Counted from the first letter of the stretch, positions 33,542 to 46,318 are shown. The stretch: DNA of 64,000 bases from Panax quinquefolius (GCA_020205615.1 CM035153.1:95260792-95324791), one strand, 5' to 3'. A program made the numbers and translations. Notes: generated by a model not told the origin, from the sequence alone.

Positions 33542-35004
33542 ATGCCGAGTGAATCGGGACAGATACTTTTTGCAACGGAGATGCAATCTACCATCGTAGA
33601 GAGAGTCAAGGAGGTACAACTCAAGACTGACGAGTGTAACCAAATGAAGAAGCGGTTATCCGAGAAGGAAGATGCTAAGTATAGTCTTGATAATGAGGGA
33701 TTATTAAGATTTGAAGGAAGAATTTGGGTTTCGAATGAGACGGAATTAAAGGAACAAGTGTTACAAGAAGCTCATAGTTCAAGGTACTCAATACATCTTG
33801 GGAGCACTAAGATGTATCAAGACCTTCGACAGAGTTTTTGGTGGCCAAACATGAAGAGAGAAATAGCAGAGTATGTGAGTAGGTGCTTGACTTGTCAAAA
33901 AGTTAAGGCCAAACATCAATGACCCAGTGGCTTGTTACAGTCATTGGAGATTCCAGAATGGAAGTGGGAGCATATCATGATGGATTTTGTGGTGGGACTT
34001 CCAACAACGACAAAAGGGTATGATTCGATTTGGGTAATAGTGGACCGGTTGACGAAGTCGGCTCACTTTTTGCCAATTAGGGTCAAGTATAACTTAGACT
34101 AGTTAGCTAAACTTTATGTTAAGGAAATCATTTCCAGACATGGAGTACTAGTTTCGATTGTGTCAGATCGTGATCCACGATTCACATGAACTTTTGGAGG
34201 AGTTTGCAAGAAGAGTTGGGAACACATCTGAAGTTAAGCACAACATATCATCCATAAACTGATGTGCAGAGCGAGAGAACAATTCAGATGTTAGAAGACA
34301 TGTTGAGGTCTTATGTCATGGATTTCAAAGGTAGTTGGGATGATCACCTTCCACTAGTAGAGTTTGCGTATAACAACAGTTATCATGCAAGCATAGGCGT
34401 GTCGCCTTATGAATCTCTGTACGGAAGAAGGTGCAGAACACCATTGTGTTGGGATGAGGTGGGAGAACGCCGGATGCTAGGACCAGAATTGGTGTACCAG
34501 ATAGCGGATGTGGTAAAGTTAATTCGGATGCGTCTCGTCACAGCTCATGACAGACAAAGGAAGTATGCGGACTCGTATAGATTAAACCGAGAGTTTGAAG
34601 TAGGTTCGTATGTGTTTCTAAAGGTATCTCTCTAGAAAGGAAAGATACACTTTGGAAAGAAAGGGAAGTTAAGTCCAAGGTTTATAGGACCTTTTGAAGT
34701 ATTAAAACGGGTAGGAGAGGTAGCGTATGTGATAGCATTACCTCCAAACCTAGAATGAATGGTAACGTATGTGGTAGCATATAAGCTGGACTATAAGCAT
34801 GTAATCGAGTATGATCCGATTCATATCGAGAAGGATTTAACATATGAAGAATCGCCGATTCAGATCATTGATAGAAAGGAACAAGTTCTGAGGAACAAAG
34901 TAATACCATCAGTAAAGGTATTATGGAAGCACCACGATGCTGATGAAGCAACGTGGGAATTAGAAGAAAAGACGAAGAAAAATTTTCCTCATCTAATTGA
35001 TTAA
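33542..35004 (+). pseudogene. TE5 integrase-chromodomain relic
   Basis: The HHCC module is present (AHSSRYSIH ... CLTC, near 33770-33900), with TGA at 33920. The DDE core is readable ([23 protein letters not shown]) but carries TAG at 34099 and a deletion near 34188. The GPFEVL module (about 34688) and the C-terminal chromodomain (KVLWKHHDADEATWE, about 34915-34962) follow, with a missing stretch near 34750. The layout is the same as in TE3, but this copy is more damaged. Confidence 0.86.
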
Positions 35005-35035
35005 AGTAAGACGAGATTCTGGGGACAGAATCTTT

Positions 35036-35050
35036 ATAAGGGGGGAAGAA
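35036..35050 (+). other. Polypurine tract of TE5
   Basis: AAGGGGGGAAGAA precedes the LTR start TGTAACGACC directly. It corresponds to the TE3 tract. Confidence 0.83.
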
Positions 35051-38000
35051 TGTAACGACCGAGAAATTCGGATCTTATTGTAAAATGATTTTATTAAATT
35101 AAATAATAATAAAATTATATTCTATGTGTTATTAAGATGGTTGCCATTCTATGACTTAAGGATGTTTGAATGTCGTAGTATTTGAGCTACGTGAATGAAT
35201 TAAAGTGTTTGAATTTCCATGACGAAAATAAAAGTTTTCCAGAAATTTTTCAAAACACTATTCATCTAAGATTTGCTCGGGATTTATTTTTGAATTTCCT
35301 AGAAATACGTAGTGATAGAATATCAATGTAAGATGGATTATGTAATAATAATCTAGTTATGGAAAACGTAATATTTCGCTTGCGGACTTAATTTGGGAAT
35401 ATTAAGATAGCGAAGTATTAGTAAGTAAGTACTAATTGTATGATACTTAGGTATTGTACAAATGTAATGAGAATGAGTATATACGAAGTATTATATGAGT
35501 TTGTATATGAAGGATGGATTATCGTATATAATAAATTTCTATACGAGTAATACGAGAATGATACATAAACTATATGTATATGTATTGAGTAATGATATTG
35601 GACTTGTAAAGATTGGTTAGGATTTTGTACAAGCCCAAGTCAATTAAGTATGAGGCCCAACTATTGAATTAATAAGCAATTGAGTATTTGTTAAAGCAAG
35701 CCCAAAGGTTAAGATAATTAAGCCCAAGCTAGAATCCATGAGTTGATTGACCCATGGGGCAAACCATGTTAAAATGGTTCAACTTGGTAATCAAGTGTTA
35801 TGAGTGATGACCAAGGCTTAGGTGTGATGATCAAGCAAAAGATAAGAGTTGTGTTAATCAAGTAATGTATAATAAGGAGGTGACTTAGCTTAATGACCAA
35901 ACAACCCTAGCTTTGGGAATTCTATAAATAGAAGGAGAATGCTAGCCATTTAACACTTGTTCAAACAATTTAACAACTTACAAAGTGCGTAAGTGTTAGA
36001 GAGAATAAGCTACAAATAAGTTACTTTCATAAGCAAGAAGAAGAAATGAGACTATTTTGTAAAGACTTCAAAAGTAAGATCTCTTCTCCAATTATCTTCT
36101 ATCTCTACCATGATAGGTTGATAAGAAAAGTTAGATTAAGGAACATGTATGTTAAGAAGTAAGAAGAATGTGTAAGTAATGAACTTAAGCCACATAAGTT
36201 GGTAATAAGTCATTTAAGCTAGCATAAGTTATAAACTTGTGTGAAAGTATTATGAACTTGTAATGAGTTTATTAATAGAAGTATTATGGAAGTAAAGAAT
36301 TTGTATGTATATTTATCATATATACATGAATGAAACTATATGTGAAAACATGTATGCATGATGATTTAAGGACTATAACTTTCTTAAGTTAGAAACAATG
36401 AAGCTATAAGTGGTTTATAATGGAATAAGTTATAAGCTCATGATTGAATTAAGTCAAAATCCAACAATAAAAATAAGTTGTTGTATTAAGTATGTGAAGA
36501 TGTTTATAGAATGAAATGAATGCAAGTGAAGTAATGAATAAATCCTAAGTAATGAAGATTTGCCGGAAATTGCACGATTAGATGATAATCGGCGAATTCG
36601 TGAAATTCCCGGATTAGAAGTCAAACTTTGAGTTTGAACTCAAAAATATTATTTTCCAATGGAGACAAGTCATGTTCGTCATTTAAGAGCCGCGGACTCG
36701 AAAATGAGCGAATTCAAACTTGTAACGAAGAAATGAGCGTTGAACGTTCACGAACGCTTATCGTTTTTCGTTGAAAATGAACCAATAGGTGAATTTTAGC
36801 AAACGAAGTCAAATTGATAAAATTCTTGTATGAACATGTAGAGTATGTAATTTATGAACCGTAGGCTTTTGAATGAGCCAATTCGGACTTATAACGAAGA
36901 AGTTATGAGCCCGAGAAGTTCACAATAATTTTAAGTTTGGAATTTTTTTTCGGTGCAGTAGTGGCGTCATGCGCCAAACCTCAAGGCCAAATGAGTGGCG
37001 CCAAGAAGACCGTAATAAATGTTCGAGCAATTGGAAACTCTACTGGAAACTCTATATAGTAAATGGCCAAGCATAGCGCCATGCAGACCTGAACTTTCAG
37101 CAGAGCAAGAAATGGCAACAAGATCCCAATAAGTAAGGACTGCATGGCAAGCAATAGCCAAGTCCGGACTTCTCCATTGTTAACTCATGCTTGTGCAGTT
37201 GAGATATAGAAATACATATTGGGCGCCATAGCTTGATCCTTGATGAAAGATAGTGAAGAATAGACATGAATGCAAAGCAAGAAAATATGATTAGTTTGAA
37301 GTAAACCTACCTTAAAGAACTTGAGGTAATATTGTTAAACCTTAAGAGTAATGTGTAAAGGGTGATAATAACCTATTCATCTATGAATGCAAATAGAATG
37401 ATAAAGCCGGAACAGATAGTAACAGAATCTAATACACAATTAGATTGAGACGAAGGGTAAGATATAGTCATATACATACCTGATTATATGTGACCTAATG
37501 TAAGGCATTATGTGATCATGTATTGTAGAGACTTGAAAGACTTGAACATAAAGTAATTACACCGTAGCAGACGCTAAAGGCAAGTATTCTAACTCTTGTC
37601 TCAGTTCAATCTGAACAAGTTTTTGAAGTTCATATATCCTTACACATGAATTGAAGTATGTTGAAGTTAAAGCCAATTCCTTTGGCTAGATTTGATATAT
37701 TGAGTGGATTTTTGATAATCTATTCATCTGTTATCAACTGTTGTTATCTTTTGTCAACTACTTGATATGGTTTTCAAAAGAAGACTGAAATGTTAAATAA
37801 ATGTTTTATCGGTAAAACGACAGGCACGTGAGGTTGCCAAATGATTAAACGTACATACGTTTAATGTATGTAGTGTTGATCAACATAGAGTATAATAGGC
37901 TGATCACCTAGAAGTGCTCGTAAGTAATATCAGGCTTACAGACTTAGTTCCAGGTTGTCCTTTTCAAAGAAAGAATGAATACTCGAGGTCTTTAACCGGA

Positions 38001-38492
38001 GTGTATGTTTTACTGAATATTATTCATTGTGAAACATTTTGAAAGAAAAGAGGAAGTGCTATTTTGATTTATCAATAATATTTCATAACTATTATTCAGT
38101 TATTGAAGATATACGATTCTTATGTGTCAAACATGTTGTTATTGAAATTGTTATACTTGCTGAGCTAGTTAGGCTCACTCTTTCCTGAACCATATGAATG
38201 CGCAGGCTAAAGACCGAACGTCTCCAGAAGGATCGAATAAGGATAAAGGAAAAGCTAAAATGATTATTATTGTTGTCTTGTAATAGTATAGGTCTATTGT
38301 TGTAATGTAATTTATATTATGACAAAGAACCTTTGTAATGGGTGTAGAACCTGGGAAATATAAATATTATTTTGATTATATATAAGAGATATTCGTTCTT
38401 TTGAAGCTTTTCAATTGAATGAATGTATGAATGTTTGTACAGTATAGCACCATCTGTCGGGTTAGAAGAGTCCTGGATTTGGGGGTGCTACA
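35051..38492 (+). mobile_element. TE5 3' LTR (T2 family, 3,442 bp, complete)
   Basis: This is the only complete T2 LTR in the window, from TGTAACGACCGAG to TTTGGGGGTGCTACA. The TATA box at 35923 leaves a U3 of about 0.87 kb and an R-U5 of about 2.56 kb. The U5 end aligns with the partial TE3 and TE6 LTRs, including the TGTTGATCAACATAGAGTA palindrome-bearing stretch (37873). The right end abuts TE6 pol at exactly 38493, so TE5 appears to have inserted into TE6. A minus-strand frame at 36967-37161 is accidental. Confidence 0.9.
35923..35931 (+). promoter_or_regulatory. TATA box of TE5 3' LTR
   Basis: TATAAATAG in the context GGGAATTCTATAAATAGAAG. Being in the 3' LTR it would, if active, read into TE6 sequence antisense to pol. 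Confidence 0.72.
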
Positions 38493-39760
38493 GAAACTCT
38501 GCACCTCAGTCAGCGTTTTCGGTTGTTCCCAATTCATCACGGCTTCCACCTTTGCTGGATCCACTGAAATCCCCTCATGGTCAATAACATGACCTAAAAA
38601 TTGTACCTTCTCTAACCAAAATTCACACTTAATGAATTTCGCATACAACTTCTCCCGTCTTAGTGTTTCCAACACTAATCTTAGGTCTTCAGCATGATCT
38701 TTTGGCATCTTAGAATAGACTAGAATATCATCGATAAACACCACGACGAACTTGTCCAAATATTGTTTGAACACTCTTTTCATCATATCCATAAATGCAG
38801 CTGGTGCATTAGTCAACCCAAATGACATCACTAGAAACTCGTAATGACCACAATGAGTCCTGAATGTTGTCTTTGGTACATCCTCCTTCCTAACCTTCAA
38901 CTGATGATACCCCGTTCTTAAATCTATTTTAGAAAAATACTTAGCCCCTTTAAATTGATCAAAGAGATCATCGATCCTGGGCAATGGATATTTATTCTTT
39001 ATCGTTAACTTGTTCAACTCTCGATAGTCGATACAAAGTCTTAATGATCCGTCCTTCTTTTTGACAAATAATACCGGTGCTCCCCACAGCGAAACACTCA
39101 GTTGAATGTACTTCCTGTCCAACAGTTTTTGTAACTGAACCATCAACTCCTTCATCTCCACTGGCACCATACGATACGGTGCCCTAGAAATTGGTGTCGC
39201 TCCTGGCACAATGTCTATTACAAACTCTGTCTCCGTATCCGGCGGACACGACAATTCGCTTAAAAATACATCGGCGAATTCTCTAACTATAGGTATTTGT
39301 TCCATGGTTTCTACCACTCTCTGGGTATCAACAACATAACACAGATAACCTACACACCTTTTCCTCAACAATTTCCTAGTTTGTGTCATGGTTAAACAAC
39401 ACGAACGACCTGGCGATCTATTCCCATAAAATACTATTTGAGGTTGTCTTAACGTTCTAATATTCACACATTTCTTTTGACAATCTATAAAATCCCCATG
39501 GTTAACTAACCAATCCATTCCGATAATTACATCGAATTCTCCTAACTTTATCGGTATCAAATCTACCGATAATTTACAACCCCGTATATCTACGCAATAA
39601 CTCCTATGAGTATCTTCAACAGGAATTATTTCTTCATTCGCTACCTTAATATTTAAAGGTATAGGTAACCTTTTGGGAAGTAATCCTAATCGTCTAGCAA
39701 AATCAAATGCTATAATGAACAAGTAGCACCTGAGTCAAACAACACGTAAGCATTTATGTC
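38493..39760 (-). pseudogene. TE6 protease-reverse transcriptase fragment (T2 family)
   Basis: On the minus strand the protease DSG lies at 39736-39728, followed by a frame break near 39720. From 39722 one frame stays open for about 410 residues through the protease-RT linker and the RT. It contains [14 protein letters not shown], the FIDD catalytic motif (38735-38727 region) and the thumb. It ends at TEVQSF, the start of RNase H, where the TE5 LTR begins. RNase H, integrase and the 3' LTR are absent. The last 39 residues of the open frame (beyond 38493) are TE5 LTR text, not element protein. Confidence 0.88.
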
Positions 39761-40913
39761 GTTGATCGAGAATAATACAAGGACGACGTCCCCCGATGCA
39801 AATTGCATCTTGAACTATCATATTAAAGGTACGACCCATCGGCTTACCCGATCAAGACTTTGGACCCCCAATAGCTAACTTACCGCTATTGACACCCTTG
39901 TTCCTGTTCGTCCCCTTCTTCGGGCAATTCTTTGCCATGTGGTCAGTTCACCCACACACAAAGCATCCGTGATTCTTCTTGAGACTTATGCAGTTAGGAG
40001 AAATATGCCTTCCTCGTCCACGGTTGTAGCATACAACCTTCCTCTCGAGACAGAGACTCCTAAGTGAGTCTTCCCACAGTCTTGCAGCCTCCATCCTCCT
40101 CTTCGAGTCTCCTTGCTTCACCTCCAGATTCCTGAGTGAATGCCTTCCTCTTCGTCCCTTGCCACACTGGCTGGCTCCTTCGACTTTCACTCCCCCATCC
40201 ACTTTCCCTTTATTTTTCTTATCTTTGTGGTATTGGCTCAACGCCTCGCTACCACCTTCGGCGATTATCGCCTTCTCTAAAATGGTCCCAAATGAAGTAC
40301 TTTGGAATACTAAAATATGGTTGTAGAGCCAAGGTTTCAAGCCCTGCTCGAACCATAGTGCCTTCCTAACCTCGATATCCACTTGGTGTGGAGCGAACCT
40401 CGCCAGTTCATTAAACTTGGCGGCGTATTGGGGAACTGTCTTGTCCCCTTGTTTCAACTCAAGAAACCACATTTCCATCCTTCCCTGAATGCTCGTGGGA
40501 AAGTAGTTCTCAAAAAATATCTCGTTGAACCTCTCCCACATTACGTTCCCAATATCCGCTCTGGCCTAATTGGCCGCCCACCAAAAGTTAGCCTCTCCCT
40601 TTATCATGTAGGTTGCAAAGGCAACCTTCTAGGCCTCGTTGACATTTGCTATCAAAAATGCCTTCTCGATTTCTTTTACCCATGTTTTGGCTTCGATAGG
40701 GTCCATAGTTCCTTTGAACTCCGGCGGACCAACACTCTTAAAATCGTTAAAGGTCGTAGCTCGTGCTACTCCCGGATTTACGGGGATATTAGCCCCAGTT
40801 CTATTAAATGCGGCTGTTATTAAATTAATAAACTCCTACATTGGGTTAACCGGACCTCCCTCTGGTTGATTAACATTAGCTCCTTGGTTACGTTGTACTC
40901 TTCTTGGCGACAT
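39761..40913 (-). pseudogene. TE6 gag relic (T2 family)
   Basis: Gag starts at the ATG at 40913 (MSPRRVQRNQG) and is broken by at least three TAG codons in the first 130 codons, each replacing a CAG/CAA seen in TE5. The frame is open from 40541 to 39948 through the FFENYFP stretch and the gag C-terminal core. The CCHC region has lost a cysteine (CYNRGRGRHISPNC). The concentration of C-to-T type stops suggests decay by cytosine deamination, as expected for methylated transposons; that cause is inference. Confidence 0.85.
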
Positions 40914-41239
40914 TTTGCTAATACAATAAACAACACATTTCGTTATTATTCCTTTCTTTATTAGTTAGTTATTATTCAAGATTAAACAATAACTTCCACA
41001 TCCATTGCTCAGTTGTTCCATAAAAAAGGTTTATATTCATTCATTCATTTGTAGTATAATACTACATCATTCCATTACACAGCCTCAGCTGATTACAATA
41101 CTATCCTGCTATTGCTTTCCAAAAATTGGGATTTACAAAAGACTACCCTTTGTTATACAAAAGAGGGTTTTACGTCACTACTAGATATAAATATTTACAT
41201 ATCTAAACTACTCTATCCACTAATAGATCACATCGCGCT
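40914..41239. other. TE6 intercistronic spacer with block shared with TE3
   Basis: No reading frame. The segment 41120-41183 (minus strand from CTAGTAGTGACGTAAAACCC) corresponds to 14845-14912 of TE3 with few differences, while the flanking bases differ much more. Confidence 0.6.
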
Positions 41240-41856
41240 TTAAGGCATTATCAAAATATGCCTTGGCAAGACCGCAGAAAATAATATCACTACCGATGGT
41301 ATGCGCGGCCCCTCATCCTGCCTCTGCAGGATAACCAGACTACCGTCATTGAAATCTGTATGAGAAATCCTATGAATAAAGGACATTCTCCCTATCTTAT
41401 GATGTTTGGTCTTTAGCTCCTCCTTGAGCTCAAAAACCTCATGATTTAACTCGTGGACTTTGTTCTTAGCCAAAATCCTCTCATCGTGTTCCTGCTCCCA
41501 TATGGACTTCACGTTCGCCTTATCTTCTATAATAGCACGGAGCTCTACCTACGACTCTTTAGCCTCGACGAAGAATGGATATTTCTATCCAACACCGACA
41601 TGAATAATGACATCATTGACTCCCTAGGAGCCATCTCTGCTGCAATAGCCACTGGATTGAAGGACACTACCTCCACTTCCTCTTCTATCATACCATTGAA
41701 TATCGACATGAGGTCGGGATCCTCAAGTCTCCGCACTCAATGACCACTATCTCTGCTCTGCCAGCTATATGGATTCAGTATAACCTCTATTTGGTTCACC
41801 GATTCTTCACTAACAAACTTGTACATCTAATCTGCATTCCATTTACTCCCCGACAT
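41240..41856 (-). pseudogene. TE6 pre-gag ORF, coiled-coil protein (broken)
   Basis: On the minus strand the frame starts at the ATG at 41856 (MSGSKWNAD), hits TAG after nine codons, and continues with KFVSEESVNQIEV, matching the VVSEESVNHVEV of TE3. The next part (41736-41545) has EEEVEVVSF and a segment with the word SVLDRNIHSS. The last part (41512-41240) is a coiled coil (NKVHELNHEVFELKEEL) followed by IGRMSFIH. It sits between the primer-binding site and gag exactly as in TE3. At least one stop and frame changes make this copy non-functional. The function is unknown. Confidence 0.65.
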
Positions 41857-42021
41857 CTATACAAAATAATTAAGTTGATTAGTACACATCAGTAGAATAA
41901 TAAAAACACATAACATAATCATAATGCATTTTTATAAGGTTATTTACTTCTTTTACTTCTTTAACTTCTCTTAAAGTTATGACTTAAGGTTTTAATCCCC
42001 CCTTAAGTTTTATAACCTAAT

Positions 42022-42035
42022 GCTCGATACCAACT
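42022..42035 (-). other. Primer-binding site of TE6
   Basis: The minus strand reads AGTTGGTATCGAGC, beginning at the LTR edge. It is one or two bases from the initiator-Met tRNA primer site. Confidence 0.8.
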
Positions 42036-42730
42036 CGTGATGCCCCAAATCCGTATCTTCCAACCCAGGATGATGGTGCTATCATGCATTACCATTCACA
42101 TACATTCAATTGAAAAGTCTCAAAGGAATGCATATGTCTTTTTATATATTCAAGATAATATTAACATTTCCCCAAGTTCTTTATAACAATTACATTGTTC
42201 TTGTTATAATATCAAATATATTACAATCATTCACCCTATACTATTACATAAGTATTCTACGGGTTCGCTCTTTGCATTGCCCTTATCCTTCGACTACGGA
42301 GCCTTCATCAGATTCGATCTTAGTCGTGTTCATATGGTTCAAGCAAGAGTGAGCACGACTATTTCAACAAGTACAACATTCTAATAAACAACATGCTTGA
42401 AACATAGGAATTGTATATCTTCAATAATCGAACAATAGTTACATGGTACTATCGATAATTTAAACTAGCACTTTTTTCCTTCAAAACGTCTTACAACAAT
42501 AATATTCAAGAAACATCAATTTTGGTCGAAGACCTTGAGCATTTCATAAGTTCTTTGAAAAGGACAACCCAGCACTAAGTCCGTAAGTCCGACATTTCTT
42601 ACAAGCACGTCTTGGTGATCAACTTATAGTACTCTATGTTGATCAACACTACATTCATTAAATGTATATACGTTTAAGTTGTGGCAACCTCACGTGCCTC
42701 TCGTTAAACGACAAAACATTTTAGCATACT
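42036..42730 (-). mobile_element. TE6 5' LTR, visible part (T2 family)
   Basis: The sequence starts from a mutated terminus (CGTGATGCCCC for TGTGACGCCCC) and aligns in reverse with the U5 end of the TE5 LTR (about 37790-38492), including the TGTTGATCAACA stretch. It runs into the assembly gap at 42731, so the remaining part, about 2.7 kb if full length, is not seen. Confidence 0.82.
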
Positions 42731-42830
42731 NNNNNNNNNNNNNNNNNNNNNNNNNNNNNNNNNNNNNNNNNNNNNNNNNNNNNNNNNNNNNNNNNNNNNN
42801 NNNNNNNNNNNNNNNNNNNNNNNNNNNNNN
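42731..42830. other. Assembly gap (100 N)
   Basis: Exactly 100 N, a conventional placeholder for a gap of unknown size. It lies inside the TE6 LTR, where long LTR copies would confuse assembly. The true distance between the flanks is unknown, and the join itself may be wrong. Confidence 0.97.
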
Positions 42831-43090
42831 AATGGAAAATATGAAGAATATGTGTACATGCATATTAAGACTTGACATGCTACACTCGTTTTGCGAGGAT
42901 AATATTCCTAAAATGGACACTTTATAATAGCATGTAAACATTTATACATTCCCTAAGACTAAACACATAAGTTTTTGTAGGGAAATATTTGGGCTCATTA
43001 CCGCTTCAAAAATCCAAAAAGGCCACGAGCCTCATGACCAATCATGTCTTCATCGGACCAAGCCTAATCCTCGCCTCTGTCTCTCGAGAA
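42831..43090. other. Unassigned stretch after the gap
   Basis: No convincing frame and no match to the T2 LTR. It may be leader or LTR of TE7. Confidence 0.45.
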
Positions 43091-44977
43091 AGAGTTTGAT
43101 GGATTAAGCAAACAAATTATAGATTTGGATGTTCTGCTTAAAGAACTACACCAGTCTACTCAGGGTTCGCGAATACCTGTACATACAGAATCCTCTACAC
43201 AGGGAGGAACACAAGTTTCAGATAAAATAAATCCAAAACTTTAGTTGGATACAACCAACAAAATCCCTGAAAACACCCATCTCAAAGAAGATCCAGACAC
43301 CGGTGATATCAGGAAGAAAGTCCTTCAAATGGAGGAAACCATCCGTTTTATTTAAGGAATTGGAGCACATGAGAGTGTTTCCTATGCTGATCTTCATATA
43401 TTCCCTCGTGTTCATTATCTAGAGAAGTTCAAAACTCCTGACTTTGAAAAGTATGATGGGTTAGGGGATCCTTACACACATTTGAAGTTGTTCATTGGAG
43501 AACTGGGATCTTATGCAGAGGATGAGAAGCTTAGAATGCAGCTATTCTAGAAGATTCTGATTGGAGAAGCCCGTCGTGGAATACCAGATTAGACAACTCA
43601 AAGATACATAGCTGGGAGGAACTAGCTCATGCCTTCCTCGCTCAGTACAACTTCCAATCTCAGATGGCTCCTGATCGCTACCAGATTACCAAGGTCAAGA
43701 AACAGTCCAATAAGTCTTTCAAAGAGTATGCTCAAAGGTGGAGGTGCCTTTCTACTCAAGCCATTCCTTCCATGACGAAATTAGAAATGGTCATGACCTT
43801 CATAGACATACAAGAAGCTCCTTTCTATGAAAGAGTCTTAGCTGTCATTTCAAGCCATTTTCTGAAATGATCAAACATGGAGAGATGGCTGAGATGGGAT
43901 TGAAGTCAGTAAAGATTCAAGACCTAGTCGCTCTTAAAGAAGTTGCTGAGCACATCCAGTCTGGAACTTATGGAAACAACCGTCGGAGGGTCCATAAAAA
44001 GAAAGAGGGAGATGTTTCCTTGATACTACAAGGTCAAAAAGGCAGTCAAAATATGCCTATCCAGAGGAGAAACTACTCCCCTTTGCAAGCACAGTCTTCA
44101 AACCCTCCATTGCCTAAAGGTGGAGAAGTCAAATGCCCTCGAGTGTTCACACCCTTAGGGGACTCGCTCGGGAATATACTTACTCTTCTGACTACTGAGA
44201 AGAAAACTACACATCTTCTTCAACCAACCAACCTGAATGGGAAGGGTTTCAATGCTACTCAGAAATGTGCTTATCATGGAGGGGCACCGGGACATGACAC
44301 TCAGGATTGCTGGGCCTTGAAACACAAGATCCATGACTTAATCGACAATGGGGAGATTGTCCTGACTAAACCCGACCAACCTCATATGCAAGACAATCCT
44401 CTTCCTCAACACAAAGAAGAAGATGTCAATATTATTAATTGGAGCAATGAACAAAAGTTCCAATTACGTTGTTGAATCTTCCCAGACCAACATAGACTGT
44501 GCTGATAGATGGGATTATGTGCAGTTTTAGTTTATGATGGAGAGAAAGATTAAGGCTCTTTGCAAACAAGTAGATCAATTGGCAGAATTGGTGATTCATC
44601 AACACCAAGTCATATGCCAATTAGTCAATCAGGAGTATGCTAGTCTCCTTCCTTTTGTTATGAATACTCCATCCTCGCCTTCAGAATGTGAAACACTGGA
44701 GGATAAATTTACGAAAAGAGCAAGTGCCAAAGCCCATCGGGATTTTGCCAACAAACGGGAATTTATATATCTTGGCCAACCTATGGAGGAAATATTTCAA
44801 ATGTTGATCAATGAAGGAAGAATTACATCCCTTTTACCTCCAATTAATCCCCATTCCAAACGATTCAATTCCGATGGAGTATGCCAATATCACTCCCACT
44901 CTCGCGGTCACAGCACAGAAGAATGCTGGGCACTCCGCCACCTCATTCAGAATTTAATTGATAGCGGTGTCCTGTAA
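43091..44977 (+). pseudogene. TE7 gag relic, Tat/Ogre-type Ty3/gypsy, with duplicated zinc-like module
   Basis: The frame through 43430-43560 reads FEKYDGLGDPYTHLKLF, typical of non-chromovirus plant gypsy gag. It is followed by MAPDRYQITKVKK and SFKEYAQRWR (43664 onward). Stops occur at about 43240, 43354 and 43548, with a frame change near 43865. Two similar modules follow. The first (about 44150-44360) has CAYHGGAPGHDTQDCWALKH, and the second (about 44750-44977) has CQYHSHSRGHSTEECWALRH. Both end LID(N/S)G and are preceded by a comparable LL.P.N stretch, so the roughly 75-residue zinc-like module appears twice. There is no chromodomain or CCHC knuckle of the T1/T2 kind. Confidence 0.8.
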
Positions 44978-46318
44978 ATGGCAGATGACGACACTTTGTT
45001 ACTCGAGAGTGGGAATACATGTCCTACAAAATAGAAGGACGTCGTAGCAGTTATATCCACTGAGGATGATTTGGCTGCCAGACCACTCACAATACAAGCA
45101 ATTCAACTCAAAGGTGTTGATAATCCTTTGAAAGTGGCTGCACCAGAGCCAATTCTTTTGTCATCTAGGCCCCAATATCCTGTTGTCAGCTTGAACAATG
45201 TCCCATGGAATTATTGGTAGGCTGAGGGATCTAAATCACATACAATTGCTGCAGTGTCAAAGGAAAATCCACTATATCTTCCCCATCGGGTGATAAAGTC
45301 TACCATCAAATCAAATGGGAAAGTTCCCATGGACAAAATTGAAGAATTCCTCCGTACCATGGGTCATGACGAAGCCAAGGTGATTTTAAGCTTGAGAGAA
45401 ACTCCACACCAAATTTCCATACTGGACTTGGTTTTCTCTTCTGAAGATCACAGGAAGATCTTTCTAAGGGTCTTGGAAGAAGCCCATTTACCGAAATTAG
45501 TGGATGTGGAAAAATTCCAACATCTAGTTGATCACATTTTCAATAACAATGTGATATCTTTCACTGATGACGACATACCCACTGAAGGGACCGGTCATTG
45601 CAAGTCGTTGTATACAGCGGTATTATCCTCCGGATATATGGTAGGCGGAGTCTTGATAGATGGAGGGTCGTCTTTGAATATCTGTCCTTATACCACTTTG
45701 GTGAAGATGAATATCAACCCCAAGATGATCAAAAGTAGCCATACAATTATCAAAGCTTTTAATGGGTCCCAATGAAACATCGTTGGAGTGATTAAACTAC
45801 CCGTGGAGATTGGTCCACATACATTCTATGTATCCTTTCACATGCTCATAATAGTTATGGGTTACAATCTGCTGTTGGGAAGACTGTGAATTCATATGGT
45901 TGGAGCCGTCCCTTCCACCCTTCACCAGTAACTCAAGTACATCATTATTGACAGCCTAGTCACTGTTAATGCTGAGCTAGAATGTCTTAAACAAGGTGAC
46001 ATACCACTCATCAGCTTCAATTCAGAAGTTGAGCCGGTCAACTTTCATTCTTTGGAAGTGAGCAACACTCATTACCATCCCATTGGGGCACCACCTCTCA
46101 TACCCAAGATTTCTGTCGAATTAATGTCGGCCAATCAAGAGATGATATCATTGGGTCATCAACCTGGACAAGGGTTGGACAAAGATCATCAGGGTATTAA
46201 GAACCCAATTCAAGTGCCCAATCAAACCGGGATAGCTAGACTAGTCTATTATGCAAATCCCAGTTATAGGAATCCTCATAAGCACAAGCAGATTCCTTCA
46301 ACTTCAGCCACGCGGTGA
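44978..46318 (+). pseudogene. TE7 protease with G-patch-like segment, truncated before RT
   Basis: The frame 45254-45775 is open for 173 residues and ends in a retropepsin-like start: VLIDGGSSLNICP, with D-G-G at 45659-45667 instead of DTG/DSG, as is common in this lineage. After a stop, the frame 46052-46318 carries ISLGHQPGQGLDKDHQGI, a glycine-rich G-patch-like signature found near the protease in Tat/Ogre elements. No reverse transcriptase follows: TE8 leader sequence begins about 100 bp later. This is a 5' fragment of a large element. Confidence 0.75.
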
